Below are positions 18,101 through 25,779 of a stretch of 43,075 nucleotides of DNA, piece by piece. Source of the DNA: Balneolales bacterium. GTDB lineage: Bacteria; Bacteroidota; Rhodothermia; Balneolales; Cyclonatronaceae. A program made the translations under genes and the position numbers. The stretch spans positions 1-43,075 of the forward strand of contig JAFIET010000024.1 of assembly GCA_020832405.1 (NCBI GenBank). Reading direction: 5' to 3'. The number at the start of each line of letters is the position of its first letter. The first letter of the stretch is position 1. The notes under the pieces were generated by a model. That model was given only the letters and a program-made list of their open reading frames with translations, made no database searches and was not told the origin of the DNA.

Positions 18101-19553
18101 AACCGAAATCATTTGGAATCAGCAGAACAATGGTACTGGCGGTGGTGTGTCTGACTTCTTCCAGCCATTGGGAAGCGGAGCTTACTCTGCTGATGACTTC
18201 CTCCTCGAGGAAGGAGCAAATCTCCAGGTCATTACAGCTTATGGATTTGTTGGCCCGGCCGATGGTGTACCCATTACCACGGGTGCAAATGGTGTCGGAA
18301 TATTCATTTATCCTGACAACAATGGCCTTCCAGCCGGACACCCGCAGGATGGACAAAACAGCCATGTGTTCTCCTTCACAGGTGGCTTTAATTCTGCCGG
18401 CCTCACCATCATTGAAGAGGCTGCAGGGGCTATTTTCACCGATATAGTTTTGGATATTGAAGCAGCGACAGGTTCAGCTCTAAACTTGCCAGCCGGTACC
18501 TACTGGATAATGGTATTTGTTGACACTAATGGTCAGCTTGGCGGGCCAGCTCGCTGGAACTGGTCTCAGGGTGAGCCAAATCTCAACAGTGGTCAGCTTA
18601 TTGATCCGGGTGGGTTGTTTGGAGCCAATACCAACTGGCAGTCATGGGCAGGTATTACAAATGGCGACTGGAGCGACCTTGCCTTTATGATTGAAGGAAA
18701 CTTCGGTTCTTTTGTTGATACCGATCCTGCACAGGGTGTAATTGCACCCGGTGGCTCAGTTGAAGTTGTAGTCACTTTTGATGCAACAGATCTGGAGCCT
18801 GGTGACTATTTCGCCAACATCAACATCACAACCAATTCCCCGATTACACCGTCAGCAACCATTCCCGTGGCTATGACTGTTGAAGAGGGAGCAGGTCAGC
18901 CCTCTGAACTCGTTACCTTCCAGGTTGATATGAGCGTTCAGAGTTCACTCGGTAACTTCAACCCGGGTGTTGGTGATGAAGTGTTCGTTCGCGGTAGTTT
19001 CAATGACTGGTCTGTAATTACAGGCGAGGAAATGACCGACAGCGGCGAAATGGTGTACACCTACACCGTAGAACTCTTCGGTGAAGCCGGTACCCTTTAT
19101 GAGTACAAGTACTTCATCCTTGCCGGCGACGGCCGTGAACTGCCTAACGGTGGTTGGGAATTTGATTCAGTAGGTGAGGGTGGAAGCACCAACCGCCAGG
19201 TATTCCTGACTGGTGATGACCAAACCCTGCCTGTTGTATTCTTCAACAACCAGGACGCTGTAAATGTTGAGCCTGAGTTTGACATGCCGACCGAGTTCGC
19301 TCTCAAGCAGAACTACCCGAACCCGTTCAACCCCACAACCAACATCGTTTATGCTCTGCCGGAAGCTTCTGAGGTAACCCTCGAAGTATTCAACCTGCAG
19401 GGTCAGCGTGTGGCGGTTCTGGTGCGCGGTCAGCAAACAGCCGGTTTCCATACCGTAAACTTCGATGCGTCCCGCCTTGCTTCAGGTATGTACCTGTACC
19501 GTCTGCAGGCTGGTAACTTCGTACAAACACAGAAAATGATGCTTGTGAAGTAA
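12153..19553 (+). CDS. Giant multidomain T9SS-secreted surface protein (2466 aa)
   Basis: A signal peptide (MNNFHYNL...PVAASAQ) is followed by a mosaic of extracellular beta domains. Rough positions: helical N-region 32-155; P-domain/jelly-roll-like modules 158-284, 290-422 and again 1574-1716; a ~190-residue module beginning E-I-I-W at 429-620 and repeated at 1985-2184; a CBM4/9-like lectin fold 632-785; choice-of-anchor J-like 881-1065; a DUF4397-type pair 1135-1351; choice-of-anchor D/ASH-type Ig modules ~1360-1460 and 1782-1880, with shorter pieces at 792-835, 1073-1132, 1463-1513, 1719-1780, 1881-1920 and 2185-2246; a CBM20/48-like domain (FVRGSFNDW) ~2252-2375; T9SS type A sorting domain 2387-2466 with NYPNPFNPTTNI and a final basic K. 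No catalytic domain was recognised. It is probably a surface-bound or released adhesin or polymer-binding protein. Its own terminator follows. Confidence 0.88.
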   Translation: MNNFHYNLKGTAGVFAFLLLLMCLFPVAASAQSSGVSLTAQQERNTFIINNAGIQTADRQAIVNRFTEAEIRFLGRIAPDIFSTFDVASLEVILAAESRELVNPSFAQQQILDEYHAFRASQMANRVQNPILLEFNPDLDEVLSVSAFSVVSAPNGGSPVVFEVEAGVETSGMAVGFTFEGTVAGITDNGTWASDLLMVIESPSGETYQLGGFGGDSNPWGFDGGGSTNDGTYISTHVGDDIFGEGGTMDAGTWIITFSHGWNSVAAAQMDWTDVSVTLHKEGGAGGADNFVFEIPEVPFAGGEFEAIDEMFTGELFGLLPDFFPVDMQGFTWTNDFALLFVDGDLETGERVLQVGGTTNLGAAARINWTGGGNAVDPVITPVEFANPLVMDGLTVFYGNGWTPSPGGTWGGTIEFVFEADEPEPIPGEIIWEQTVSATNGIVSGFFAGEGSGTGAYSADDFSFDAESEITVLSVEGFYGQGFTPAGITSTGWFIFPDADGVPAGNPETSPEAAVWSYIAAQGDEALVISPGGRISLNVFQTGQDLILPPGKYWLAFHTSQAGAVSNARWNWYAGAPVQLDIAKLITPGTAFGGAFPAWTNLTGVDPVFAGLAFSITGFLGEPVDPVDPIEGEIIINGTFDNGLNSWTPYVADFAGVNADFSVVDGEAAITNMTGPTNEVWFVQLNQVFTQEQIAELEVGETYVASFDARSAVDGRQLRFYFGEDGGGFVPVNITDFNLTTSMETYQVTFELTNTFGAMKLGFEMGLSNADVFLDNVSLMLAPESDTDPIAGVSPDSIEFDLGIGESATSVLEVLNLAGMGADDLEFSIAVENAAARNYSSGVRTQFATVQGADRASGAVTPAGTIDAVVAHNAALMAIDEFSEGFADIETLPADGWSLQNLSTPVGTTTWFQGNPAVFPAFSGEETHYIGANFNSTTGSNTINTWLLTPEVTLQNGTELRFYTRSTGGNFPDRLEVRLSTAGGSTNAGTDPASTGDFTTLMLTVNPDLVTGPNGYPDEWTEFVATVEGLDAATTGRFGLRYFVTSGGPAGDNSDYIGIDEVRVVQPENGETPEPLVVDPTSGSVSAGGSAMVNVTANTQGLMVGSYGYNLLITTNDPANGLITFPVTVDVNDDSFAQVQVIHNAADPALAEVDVYVNGGLFATNFPFRGATEYLTVPANVELTLEIMAPGGSEALLSLSVVPEADESYAVIAQGVADPDGFAPNPDGLEIGAELVVLTDRQATGGGDTFDFYVFHGATDAPAVDVFVRELGTNILTGVPYGTGSGYFSVDPGVYVIEIRPAGSTTPVAAFIADVTGFGGLSAGILASGFLNPDQGEAFGLLVALETGDTAFIPGTTGPSLLITPSALAFGEVAEGFFAEQMVTFTNAGTSNLIIFDATTDNDAFSVDFGDVEIVSPGGTRTFTVTFSPDVAGEYSGDLLVETNDPAGVKTAALTGTGVFGASVVFDPSEIVAELAANTSDTFELTITNEGNGALEFAFPDYIMERILDGTDTRFDAVRQRMMVQVRSAFENTEEQMNANLQRFMMNEAGISGESSERSASAQSSESADLNSDGFLIEFESATFSGGQFLTVADGLNGELTAVNPNFVMDVVGGGTWTSDFAVLFTTEPLETGAVIDPSTVVFQAGGLTLYGPAGTRVAWAEGQNGTIGIPITTPIAPPAPFDMSGLYVSIGHGWSPGPATTWSGSIELVGVSAGADFITEVVPAFGVVAPGDSETITLTLDAAGLIGGVYTGVLGVLTNDPANPEVAIPATLTVFGEPIADVDPAELDFGSVFVGNSVTDGVLLTNTGSDVLLVSGFSTDSEEFVVSSQELELEAGESVVINISFAPESDGNKSAMLTIESNASNGDVTVALSGVGSNAGILSFDPSSFSVTVEQGATSTATLLLTNEGESDLEFNIGTSNTVAPTSGRSILVRNERSAQAIDQVSSLSNSMRISGSNATLQSAAPGWHAVRQTMPSVLNSETEIIWNQQNNGTGGGVSDFFQPLGSGAYSADDFLLEEGANLQVITAYGFVGPADGVPITTGANGVGIFIYPDNNGLPAGHPQDGQNSHVFSFTGGFNSAGLTIIEEAAGAIFTDIVLDIEAATGSALNLPAGTYWIMVFVDTNGQLGGPARWNWSQGEPNLNSGQLIDPGGLFGANTNWQSWAGITNGDWSDLAFMIEGNFGSFVDTDPAQGVIAPGGSVEVVVTFDATDLEPGDYFANINITTNSPITPSATIPVAMTVEEGAGQPSELVTFQVDMSVQSSLGNFNPGVGDEVFVRGSFNDWSVITGEEMTDSGEMVYTYTVELFGEAGTLYEYKYFILAGDGRELPNGGWEFDSVGEGGSTNRQVFLTGDDQTLPVVFFNNQDAVNVEPEFDMPTEFALKQNYPNPFNPTTNIVYALPEASEVTLEVFNLQGQRVAVLVRGQQTAGFHTVNFDASRLASGMYLYRLQAGNFVQTQKMMLVK

Positions 19554-19586
19554 TTCACAGCCGCATCTGTCCCGGCTTAGCAAATG

Positions 19587-19687
19587 AGGGGAACTGCAAA
19601 CCTGCAGTTTCCCCTCCTGCTGCCCGAGCCGGCACTGCGTTTTACCTGAAAGCCCGGTTTCCTTTGCGGAAGCCGGGCTTTCTTTTT
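19587..19687 (+). terminator. Tandem hairpins ending the giant gene
   Basis: The first hairpin is AGGGGAACTGCA (19587-19598) pairing with 19603-19615 with one bulged T. The second is a 15-bp stem (19648-19662 with 19668-19682, one G-T pair) with a 5-nt loop and TTTTT at 19683-19687. The second is a canonical intrinsic terminator. Confidence 0.88.
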
Positions 19688-19787
19688 GTACCTTTCTCTT
19701 TCGTACAAGTAAAACAACAGCTCATAAAGACACGGCCCAATCAGCAGCTGATTCCTGAACTATTACCATCCACAAATAATAAAATCC

Positions 19788-22265
19788 ATGAAATCTGCTT
19801 TACGATCTGCTACAGCCCTTTTTCTGTTCACTTTTAGTATGGCTTTCTATACGGGCGCGAATGCACAGTTCACAACGCCCAATCAGAACCTCACCCTCAC
19901 CTTGTCTGATCTTGTCGAAATTTCCGGCGGTGCTGTTACGGAAGATGAAAACGGGTTTTTGATTAATGCCGAAATTACTATAGCCGAAACCGACCGCCTT
20001 CACATTTTGGAGCCGGCCGAAGTACGGGTAGCGCAGGCTGTCCGAATCGTGGTTCAGGGCGGCTTCCGGGCTGAACCTGCTTTCGGCACCGTAACCTTTA
20101 CTGCTGCCGATACAAGCAGCACAGCCGCGAACTTCCGTGGGTTTCGTTTTGAAGATGCAGATCCGGCTGTATTCCGGAACATTACGGTAAAGTATGGGGG
20201 CGGCATTCAGCTGATAGGCACCCCGGCCGTTTTTGAAGACTGCGTGATGCGAAACAACGGCTTCTCAAACGTCACGGCGGCCATCACCTACAGCGGATCA
20301 AGTCCGGTTATTAACCGATGCGATTTTATTGATAATGTCCGCTCAGCTATCGGTTCCGGCGCAAATGTTACCGGTGCCCCGCAAATCACCAACAGCCGCT
20401 TCCTGCGGAACGTGACCGATAACACCAACCGCCCGCAAATCAACCTCGGTCCGGGCATCGCCGGTGATACCCTCCGAATTGAAAACAATATCATCGAAGG
20501 CTTCAACAACAACTCCGGCGGTATCGGCCTGAGCAACCTGCTCGGCGGAGGCGTAACCGTTGCATCGATCCGTAATAACGTGATCACCGGCAACCGCTTT
20601 GGCATCACGCAAATCGGAAACAATATCTCAACGGTGATTGAGGGCAACATCATCTCCGATAACAACATCCAAAACAACCCCATGCTGGGTGGCAGCGGGC
20701 TCAACTTCCTGGCTATGGAGCCCACCAACACCTCGCGCGTGCGCCGGAACATCATCTCCGGCAACCTTTGGGGCGTAACAACGCAGCTGGGCAGTGCGCA
20801 GGCCGTGCAGGGTCCGCAGCCTGATTTTGGCACGGCCGAAGATCCTGGCGGCAACGTCTTTTTCGGTAACGGAAATAACAATGCGCTTTTTGCCCTCTAC
20901 AACAATACGATGATGGAGCTCACCGCCATCGGAAACTACTGGGGCGACAACAGTGCGGAATTCGCAGAGAGCGTCATCTTTCATCAGCCGGACGATGCCT
21001 CGCTGGGTCTTGTGGTTTTTGAGCCCATCCTGGAGCTGCAGCCAGAATTCGGATTCTTCGCCTTTTTTGCCCATGACAACCCCGGCTTAACTGAAGACGT
21101 GATCGCCGAAATTGATCCGGAGACCGCTACCATAACCGCGGTGCTGCCGATTGGCACAAGCCTAAGCGCGCTCATCCCGAGCGTTGCCGTGCCGCTCGGC
21201 GTTGAAGGTGCACCTGAAGCCGGTCAGAGTTTCAATTTTTCTGAACCGGTCAGCTTCACGCTGAGTACCCCGCATGGCGAAGAGCAAAGCTGGACGGCCG
21301 ACATCACAACCGCTTCCGCAACCGTTTTCCTGCAGTTTGCCCATTTCTCGGCCGACCCGGCACTGGAAACCGTGGCCCTATTTGTAGATGATGAACTTAT
21401 TGAAGAAAACTTCAGCTATCAGACTGCCACGGATTATTTTGAGTTTAACGCCGCATCAACTGAAATTACAATTGAGCTTAGGGAGGGTGAATCTATACTT
21501 TTTTCAGAATCCCTGCCGCTTGAACAGTTTGGTTTTGATGGCACCATTGTTTTCACGGGTGTAGCTGATCCTGATGCATTTGATCCAAACCCCGACGGCA
21601 CTGATATTTCGCTTCGGGCGGTCGTTTTTCGGAGAGACATCATCCCTGTGAACGAGTATTGGGCAGAGTACAGAATCCTGCACGCGGTAACCAATGCCCC
21701 GGCGGTGAGCCTGGTTGCGCAACCCGGCGACCTGACTCTGGGTTTCGCAGCTTATGCCGAAGAAGCAGAATTTTCAATACCAATTTTTGAGGAATTGGAG
21801 GCAGATTTACTCGAGTTGCGCACCGCAGACGGAGAAACCAGCATTGCTGTTTACAATCTGATCACGGAAGAGCTGCCCGCCAACTTCTTTTTTGTAATAT
21901 CCGGTTTTGCAGATAACCCCGAACTTGGCATACTCGATGCCGAAACCGGAACTTTTACCCCGCTCATGCGGGCAACGAACCTGCCCGGCATAGAGCAACC
22001 GCACACTTTCACACTTGAGCAAAACTATCCGAACCCGTTCAACCCGGCTACAAATATCCGCTTCAGTTTGGCTGAAAGCGGCGATGCTGTGCTCACGGTA
22101 TATAACATTCAGGGGCAGCTGGTAGCGACGCTTGTTAACGGCAGCCTGCCTGCCGGGCAGCACACCGTAAGGTTTGACGCCTCTGCCCTCGCAAGCGGAC
22201 TCTACCTCACACGGCTCCGGGCGGGAAATGAAACACAGTTAATTAAGATGATGCTTGTAAAATAA
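19788..22265 (+). CDS. T9SS-secreted beta-helix protein with DUF4397-like module (825 aa)
   Basis: Signal peptide MKSALRSATALFLFT...ANAQF. Residues ~114-384 are a right-handed parallel beta-helix: repeated short strands with Asn ladders such as IENNIIEGFNNNSGGIGLSN, RNNVITGN and RNIISGN, ending in NYWGDNS. The fold is common in polysaccharide lyases and adhesins, but catalytic residues cannot be assigned. Residues ~430-510 (TATITAVLPIGTSLSALIP...) resemble the Ig-like DUF5018 group. Residues ~515-735 are a DUF4397-type pair (QFAHFSADPALETV; VADPDAFDPNPDG; LHAVTNAPAV). A T9SS type A sorting domain (NYPNPFNPATNIRFS) fills 746-825. It is monocistronic, with a 234-base gap and terminator before it and its own terminator after. 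Confidence 0.86.
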   Translation: MKSALRSATALFLFTFSMAFYTGANAQFTTPNQNLTLTLSDLVEISGGAVTEDENGFLINAEITIAETDRLHILEPAEVRVAQAVRIVVQGGFRAEPAFGTVTFTAADTSSTAANFRGFRFEDADPAVFRNITVKYGGGIQLIGTPAVFEDCVMRNNGFSNVTAAITYSGSSPVINRCDFIDNVRSAIGSGANVTGAPQITNSRFLRNVTDNTNRPQINLGPGIAGDTLRIENNIIEGFNNNSGGIGLSNLLGGGVTVASIRNNVITGNRFGITQIGNNISTVIEGNIISDNNIQNNPMLGGSGLNFLAMEPTNTSRVRRNIISGNLWGVTTQLGSAQAVQGPQPDFGTAEDPGGNVFFGNGNNNALFALYNNTMMELTAIGNYWGDNSAEFAESVIFHQPDDASLGLVVFEPILELQPEFGFFAFFAHDNPGLTEDVIAEIDPETATITAVLPIGTSLSALIPSVAVPLGVEGAPEAGQSFNFSEPVSFTLSTPHGEEQSWTADITTASATVFLQFAHFSADPALETVALFVDDELIEENFSYQTATDYFEFNAASTEITIELREGESILFSESLPLEQFGFDGTIVFTGVADPDAFDPNPDGTDISLRAVVFRRDIIPVNEYWAEYRILHAVTNAPAVSLVAQPGDLTLGFAAYAEEAEFSIPIFEELEADLLELRTADGETSIAVYNLITEELPANFFFVISGFADNPELGILDAETGTFTPLMRATNLPGIEQPHTFTLEQNYPNPFNPATNIRFSLAESGDAVLTVYNIQGQLVATLVNGSLPAGQHTVRFDASALASGLYLTRLRAGNETQLIKMMLVK

Positions 22266-22319
22266 TCTCTGCATATAGCGTATAAACGCGGTTTTTGATT
22301 TATTGAAGAGCTGCAATGC

Positions 22320-22374
22320 AGGCTCAGAAGGTGCAGTGTGAGTCAAAGGCTTCACGGCCTTCTGAGCCTTTTTT
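22320..22374 (+). terminator. Terminator after the beta-helix protein gene
   Basis: A 12-bp perfect stem AGGCTCAGAAGG (22320-22331) with CCTTCTGAGCCT (22358-22369), a 26-nt loop and a T run through 22374. It lies 55 bases past the stop. Confidence 0.85.
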
Positions 22375-22415
22375 GTGACAGCATCAATCAATAAAATCAA
22401 ACTAAAAACTAAACC

Positions 22416-25391
22416 ATGATGACACATAAAATTGGTACCGTATGCATAGGGCTCATAATAGTGGCTGCGCTTTTCTTACTCAGCACACCTTTGCTGCACG
22501 CGCAGCAGCCTGCTGAAACACAGGTTTTTCATCCTGAAACCGGCGAACCCGTTCCGGCCTTCCGGGGAGATGCCTCCCTGCTCCAAAACTGGCTCGAAAC
22601 ATCTGAGCAGCAGGCTCAGCTGCAAAACGAAAACGGCCTTGAGCTGTCTTCATTTATTCCCGGCGGCACAAGCCGTACAGGGTTTATTGCCGGCGACTTC
22701 GCCTATTTTGGCGACGGCCCCTCCTTTGTTGCAGTCGATCTCACAAACCCACAGTCGCCCGTTGCACGGGGTAACTTCGCTTTCCCGGGGCTGATCAGCG
22801 AGATTGTGGTGGAAGGCGACCTTGCCTTCGTTGCCGTCAGAAATCCCGGCGGCGGACTCTTCATTCTCGATATCTCCGATAAAGACAATCCGCAGCTCAC
22901 CGGCTCATTTACCCCTCGTGCCGGATTTACGGTAGAAGCTTTAGGAAATCAAGCCTTTATAGGCCATGGCACACAGGGGTTTACCCGTGTTGATGTATCA
23001 AACCCTCAAGCACCGGAAGTAATCCAATATATTACAGCCGGTGGTTCAGCCAACGGAATGGCGGTGGATGAAAACTTCCTCTATGTTGCTTTTGGCGCAC
23101 CGGGTTTCCGGATATACGACATCACTTCAACGGAGGAAACACCCCTGCTTTCCACAACGGATGTCGGCGGGTTCGTAAACAACCTCGCCATTGTGGGCGA
23201 TGTCCTTTATGTATCGTCGGCTGCCGGCTTTTTGATTTATGATGTAAGCGACCGTACTGCCCCGGTTCAGCTCGGTGCCTATACTGCTGCCGGAGGAGTA
23301 TTTGGGGCAAGCGTGGTGGATGGCTTCGCCTACCTATCGGGTTCTTTTGGTCTGCGCATCCTCGATGTATCGAACCCGGCTTCCGTTTCGGTAGTGAGCG
23401 CTTCAACCCCTAATGTGCAGTCATCGCTTGATACCTTTTCTGACGGTAACCTCGCCGTGGTTTCAAGCCGCTTTTTCGGGCTTAACGTGGTGGATGTAAG
23501 CACGCCCTCAGCGCCGGTGCTCAACGGGCTGGTTGATAACCTCGGCTTTGCGTACAAAGTAGCGCTTGAAAACGGAATACTGTATGTGATGGACATCGCC
23601 GGCAAGCTCACCATTTTTGATGCCGCCAATCCGTTAGCCCCCGTTTTCCTTTCCCGGATTTTTACCACGCAGAATTCCGAAAACATCTCGGTTTCCGACG
23701 GCCTGGTTTACATTGTGGATTCAGATGGAGGCTCGGGCCGCATCACCCTCATAGATGCCCGCAACCCTGCCGCGCCGCAGATTCTGGAAGTGATCCCCAC
23801 CTCGTCCCAAAGCTTCGGCGTTGACGTAACCGCCGACCGTGCCTACACGGCTTCCGGTTTTGGCGGGCTGCGCGTGTACACCCGCGATGCCGAAAGCGGC
23901 GCGGTTTCGCTCATTTCAACCCTGCCGACCGGCAACAACGCCTATTATGTGCGCCAAAAAGACGACCTTGCGTTGATTGCCAATTTTGGCGCCGGCCTTT
24001 TCGTAGCCGATATTTCGGATGAAGAAAACCCCGTTCAGGCTTCTGCCGTAGTAACGGGTCAGCTCGTGCAGTCGCTCGATTTCAGACCCGGTGAGCCTTT
24101 TGCCGTGCTGGCCGACGGCAACAACGGCCTGACCGTTGTGAACCTCACGGACCCGACCGCGCCTGTAAACGAAGGCAGTTTCTCTGTTGCCAACAACGGC
24201 CGCGATGTGCGCATACAGCAGGATTTTGTGTACGCCGCCGCTGAATTTTTCGGCGTACGGCAGTTTGAGGGCAGCAACCTCACAAGCCTCACCGAAATTG
24301 CGTCGTTTTCAACGATAGATCGTGTTACCGGTTTATCGGTGGAAGGCGGCCTACTTGCCGCTGCCGGTGCCGAAGGCGGCCTGTACCTGTTCTCGATTCC
24401 TTTTTCGGATGCGCCCGGCCCTGATCCTGATCCGGCATTTGTGCAGCTGATTCACTCCGCCGCCGATCCCGCCGCCGCGCTCGTCGATATTTTTGTGAAT
24501 GATGCCCTCGTGGAATCTGCCTTCCCCTTTGGTGCGGCCATTCCGGTATCTCCGGCACCATCAAGCGAACTGCAGCAGCTGCGCATCAAGCTTGCCGGCA
24601 CCGACACCGTGATTCTCGAAGATACGTTTGAGTTCGAAGCCAACCGCACCTACAGCATCACGGTAACAGGCGTGGCCAACCCCGCTGACTTCGCCCAGAA
24701 CCCGGGCGGCGCCGATATTTCGGTGAATCTTGCGGTGTCCATTTATCCGCTGCTCGTTGGCCCGGCCGACTTGCACGCCTACCTGCTGCACACCGTAACC
24801 GACGCCCCCGCCGTAGATGTGTACGCCAACGGCACGCTCCTCATCGGCGGCCTCAGCTACGGCGAGCCCTCCCCTTTCACCGGCCTCAACGCCGAAACCG
24901 CAGCGCTCTCGCTAACCCTTGCCGGCACCGAAACAGAAGTAGCGCGCTTCACAGCCGACCTCAGTGTCTTTGAAGGAGAGTTTGTGGCCATTCAGGCCCG
25001 CGGCTTCCTCAACCCCGCCGAAAATCAGGATGGTGCGGCCTTTGAGCTTGTTGCGGTGCGTCCAAGCGGCGAAGTAGTGGTGTTCGATGCCGTTCCGGTA
25101 TCCGTATTGCCGGAAACCCAGCTGCCCGCTGAGCTTTCGCTGTCCCAGAACTACCCGAACCCGTTCAACCCCGCAACCAGCATCCGGTTCAGCCTGCCCC
25201 AACAGCAGGATGTACGCCTTGAGGTCTTCAACATGCAGGGGCAGCGCGTAGCAGTGCTCGCCTCCGGCCGTTTCGCGGCAGGCACGCACACCGTCCGCTT
25301 CGACGCCTCTGCCCTCGCCTCCGGCCTCTACCTCTACCGCCTCAGCACCCCCGACGCATCCCTCACCCGCAAAATGATGCTGCTGAAATAA
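22416..25391 (+). CDS. T9SS-secreted LVIVD-repeat beta-propeller protein with DUF4397-like module (991 aa)
   Basis: Signal peptide MMTHKIGTVCIGLIIVAALF...LLHAQQ. Residues ~75-660 carry about a dozen ~42-residue LVIVD-type repeats, each with a strand such as LFILDISDKDNPQLTGSF, FLIYDVSDRTAPVQLG or LNVVDVSTPSAPVLNG, which fold as beta-propeller blades in related proteins. Residues ~674-895 are a DUF4397-type pair (QLIHSAADPAAALVDIFVND; VANPADFAQNPGG; LHTVTDAPAVDVYANG). The T9SS type A sorting domain (NYPNPFNPATSIRFSL) spans 912-991. No catalytic motif is visible; ligand binding on the cell surface is the best guess. The G+C content rises strongly toward the 3' end of this gene compared with its 5' part. 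Confidence 0.88.
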   Translation: MMTHKIGTVCIGLIIVAALFLLSTPLLHAQQPAETQVFHPETGEPVPAFRGDASLLQNWLETSEQQAQLQNENGLELSSFIPGGTSRTGFIAGDFAYFGDGPSFVAVDLTNPQSPVARGNFAFPGLISEIVVEGDLAFVAVRNPGGGLFILDISDKDNPQLTGSFTPRAGFTVEALGNQAFIGHGTQGFTRVDVSNPQAPEVIQYITAGGSANGMAVDENFLYVAFGAPGFRIYDITSTEETPLLSTTDVGGFVNNLAIVGDVLYVSSAAGFLIYDVSDRTAPVQLGAYTAAGGVFGASVVDGFAYLSGSFGLRILDVSNPASVSVVSASTPNVQSSLDTFSDGNLAVVSSRFFGLNVVDVSTPSAPVLNGLVDNLGFAYKVALENGILYVMDIAGKLTIFDAANPLAPVFLSRIFTTQNSENISVSDGLVYIVDSDGGSGRITLIDARNPAAPQILEVIPTSSQSFGVDVTADRAYTASGFGGLRVYTRDAESGAVSLISTLPTGNNAYYVRQKDDLALIANFGAGLFVADISDEENPVQASAVVTGQLVQSLDFRPGEPFAVLADGNNGLTVVNLTDPTAPVNEGSFSVANNGRDVRIQQDFVYAAAEFFGVRQFEGSNLTSLTEIASFSTIDRVTGLSVEGGLLAAAGAEGGLYLFSIPFSDAPGPDPDPAFVQLIHSAADPAAALVDIFVNDALVESAFPFGAAIPVSPAPSSELQQLRIKLAGTDTVILEDTFEFEANRTYSITVTGVANPADFAQNPGGADISVNLAVSIYPLLVGPADLHAYLLHTVTDAPAVDVYANGTLLIGGLSYGEPSPFTGLNAETAALSLTLAGTETEVARFTADLSVFEGEFVAIQARGFLNPAENQDGAAFELVAVRPSGEVVVFDAVPVSVLPETQLPAELSLSQNYPNPFNPATSIRFSLPQQQDVRLEVFNMQGQRVAVLASGRFAAGTHTVRFDASALASGLYLYRLSTPDASLTRKMMLLK

Positions 25392-25466
25392 AAGCCGGTC
25401 ATAAACCCGACACGGTACATCCCGAATCAACGTGTTTTCGGGGGATGCCTTTGCAGCTTTGAATTC

Positions 25467-25508
25467 AAAACCCGCACAGCCGCCGGCCTGTGCGGGTTTT
25501 GTTTTTTT
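25467..25508 (+). terminator. Terminator after the LVIVD-repeat gene
   Basis: A 13-bp perfect stem AAAACCCGCACAG (25467-25479) with 25488-25500, an 8-nt loop, and a run of T interrupted by one G directly after it. Confidence 0.9.
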
Positions 25509-25716
25509 TGTGAAGGAATTATGGCAAACACCTTACCCTGAATCCCGAGCCCAAAAACCACGGGACTGTCCGCAGGACCGGGGGTTTTGATCTGCCGGGG
25601 CTGACCGTGATGCTCACGGAGTTCACCCAAAAAATAAAAAACAGAATTGCCGGTGTAAGTGCGCTCGGGCAAGGGAATCCCCAAACGGGCGTTTGGGGTA
25701 TTGCTGAAACTGAAAC
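25509..25716. other. Intergenic stretch between convergent genes
   Basis: There is no gene here; the only open frame (minus strand, 25427-25684) has no family pattern. A small palindrome CCCCAAAC-GGGC-GTTTGGGG sits at 25679-25698 next to the SusD terminator. Confidence 0.5.
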
Positions 25717-25753
25717 AAAAAAGGCAGCCCCCGGTTTGGAGGCTGCCTTTTTT
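25717..25753. terminator. Bidirectional terminator (SusD-like gene side)
   Basis: A 13-bp perfect stem AAAAAAGGCAGCC (25717-25729) with GGCTGCCTTTTTT (25741-25753) and an 11-nt loop. T runs exist on both strands, so it can stop transcripts of the minus-strand SusCD pair and any plus-strand read-through. Confidence 0.88.
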
Positions 25754-25779
25754 TTGAGGTTTGTTGCGTTGCGGATGGC

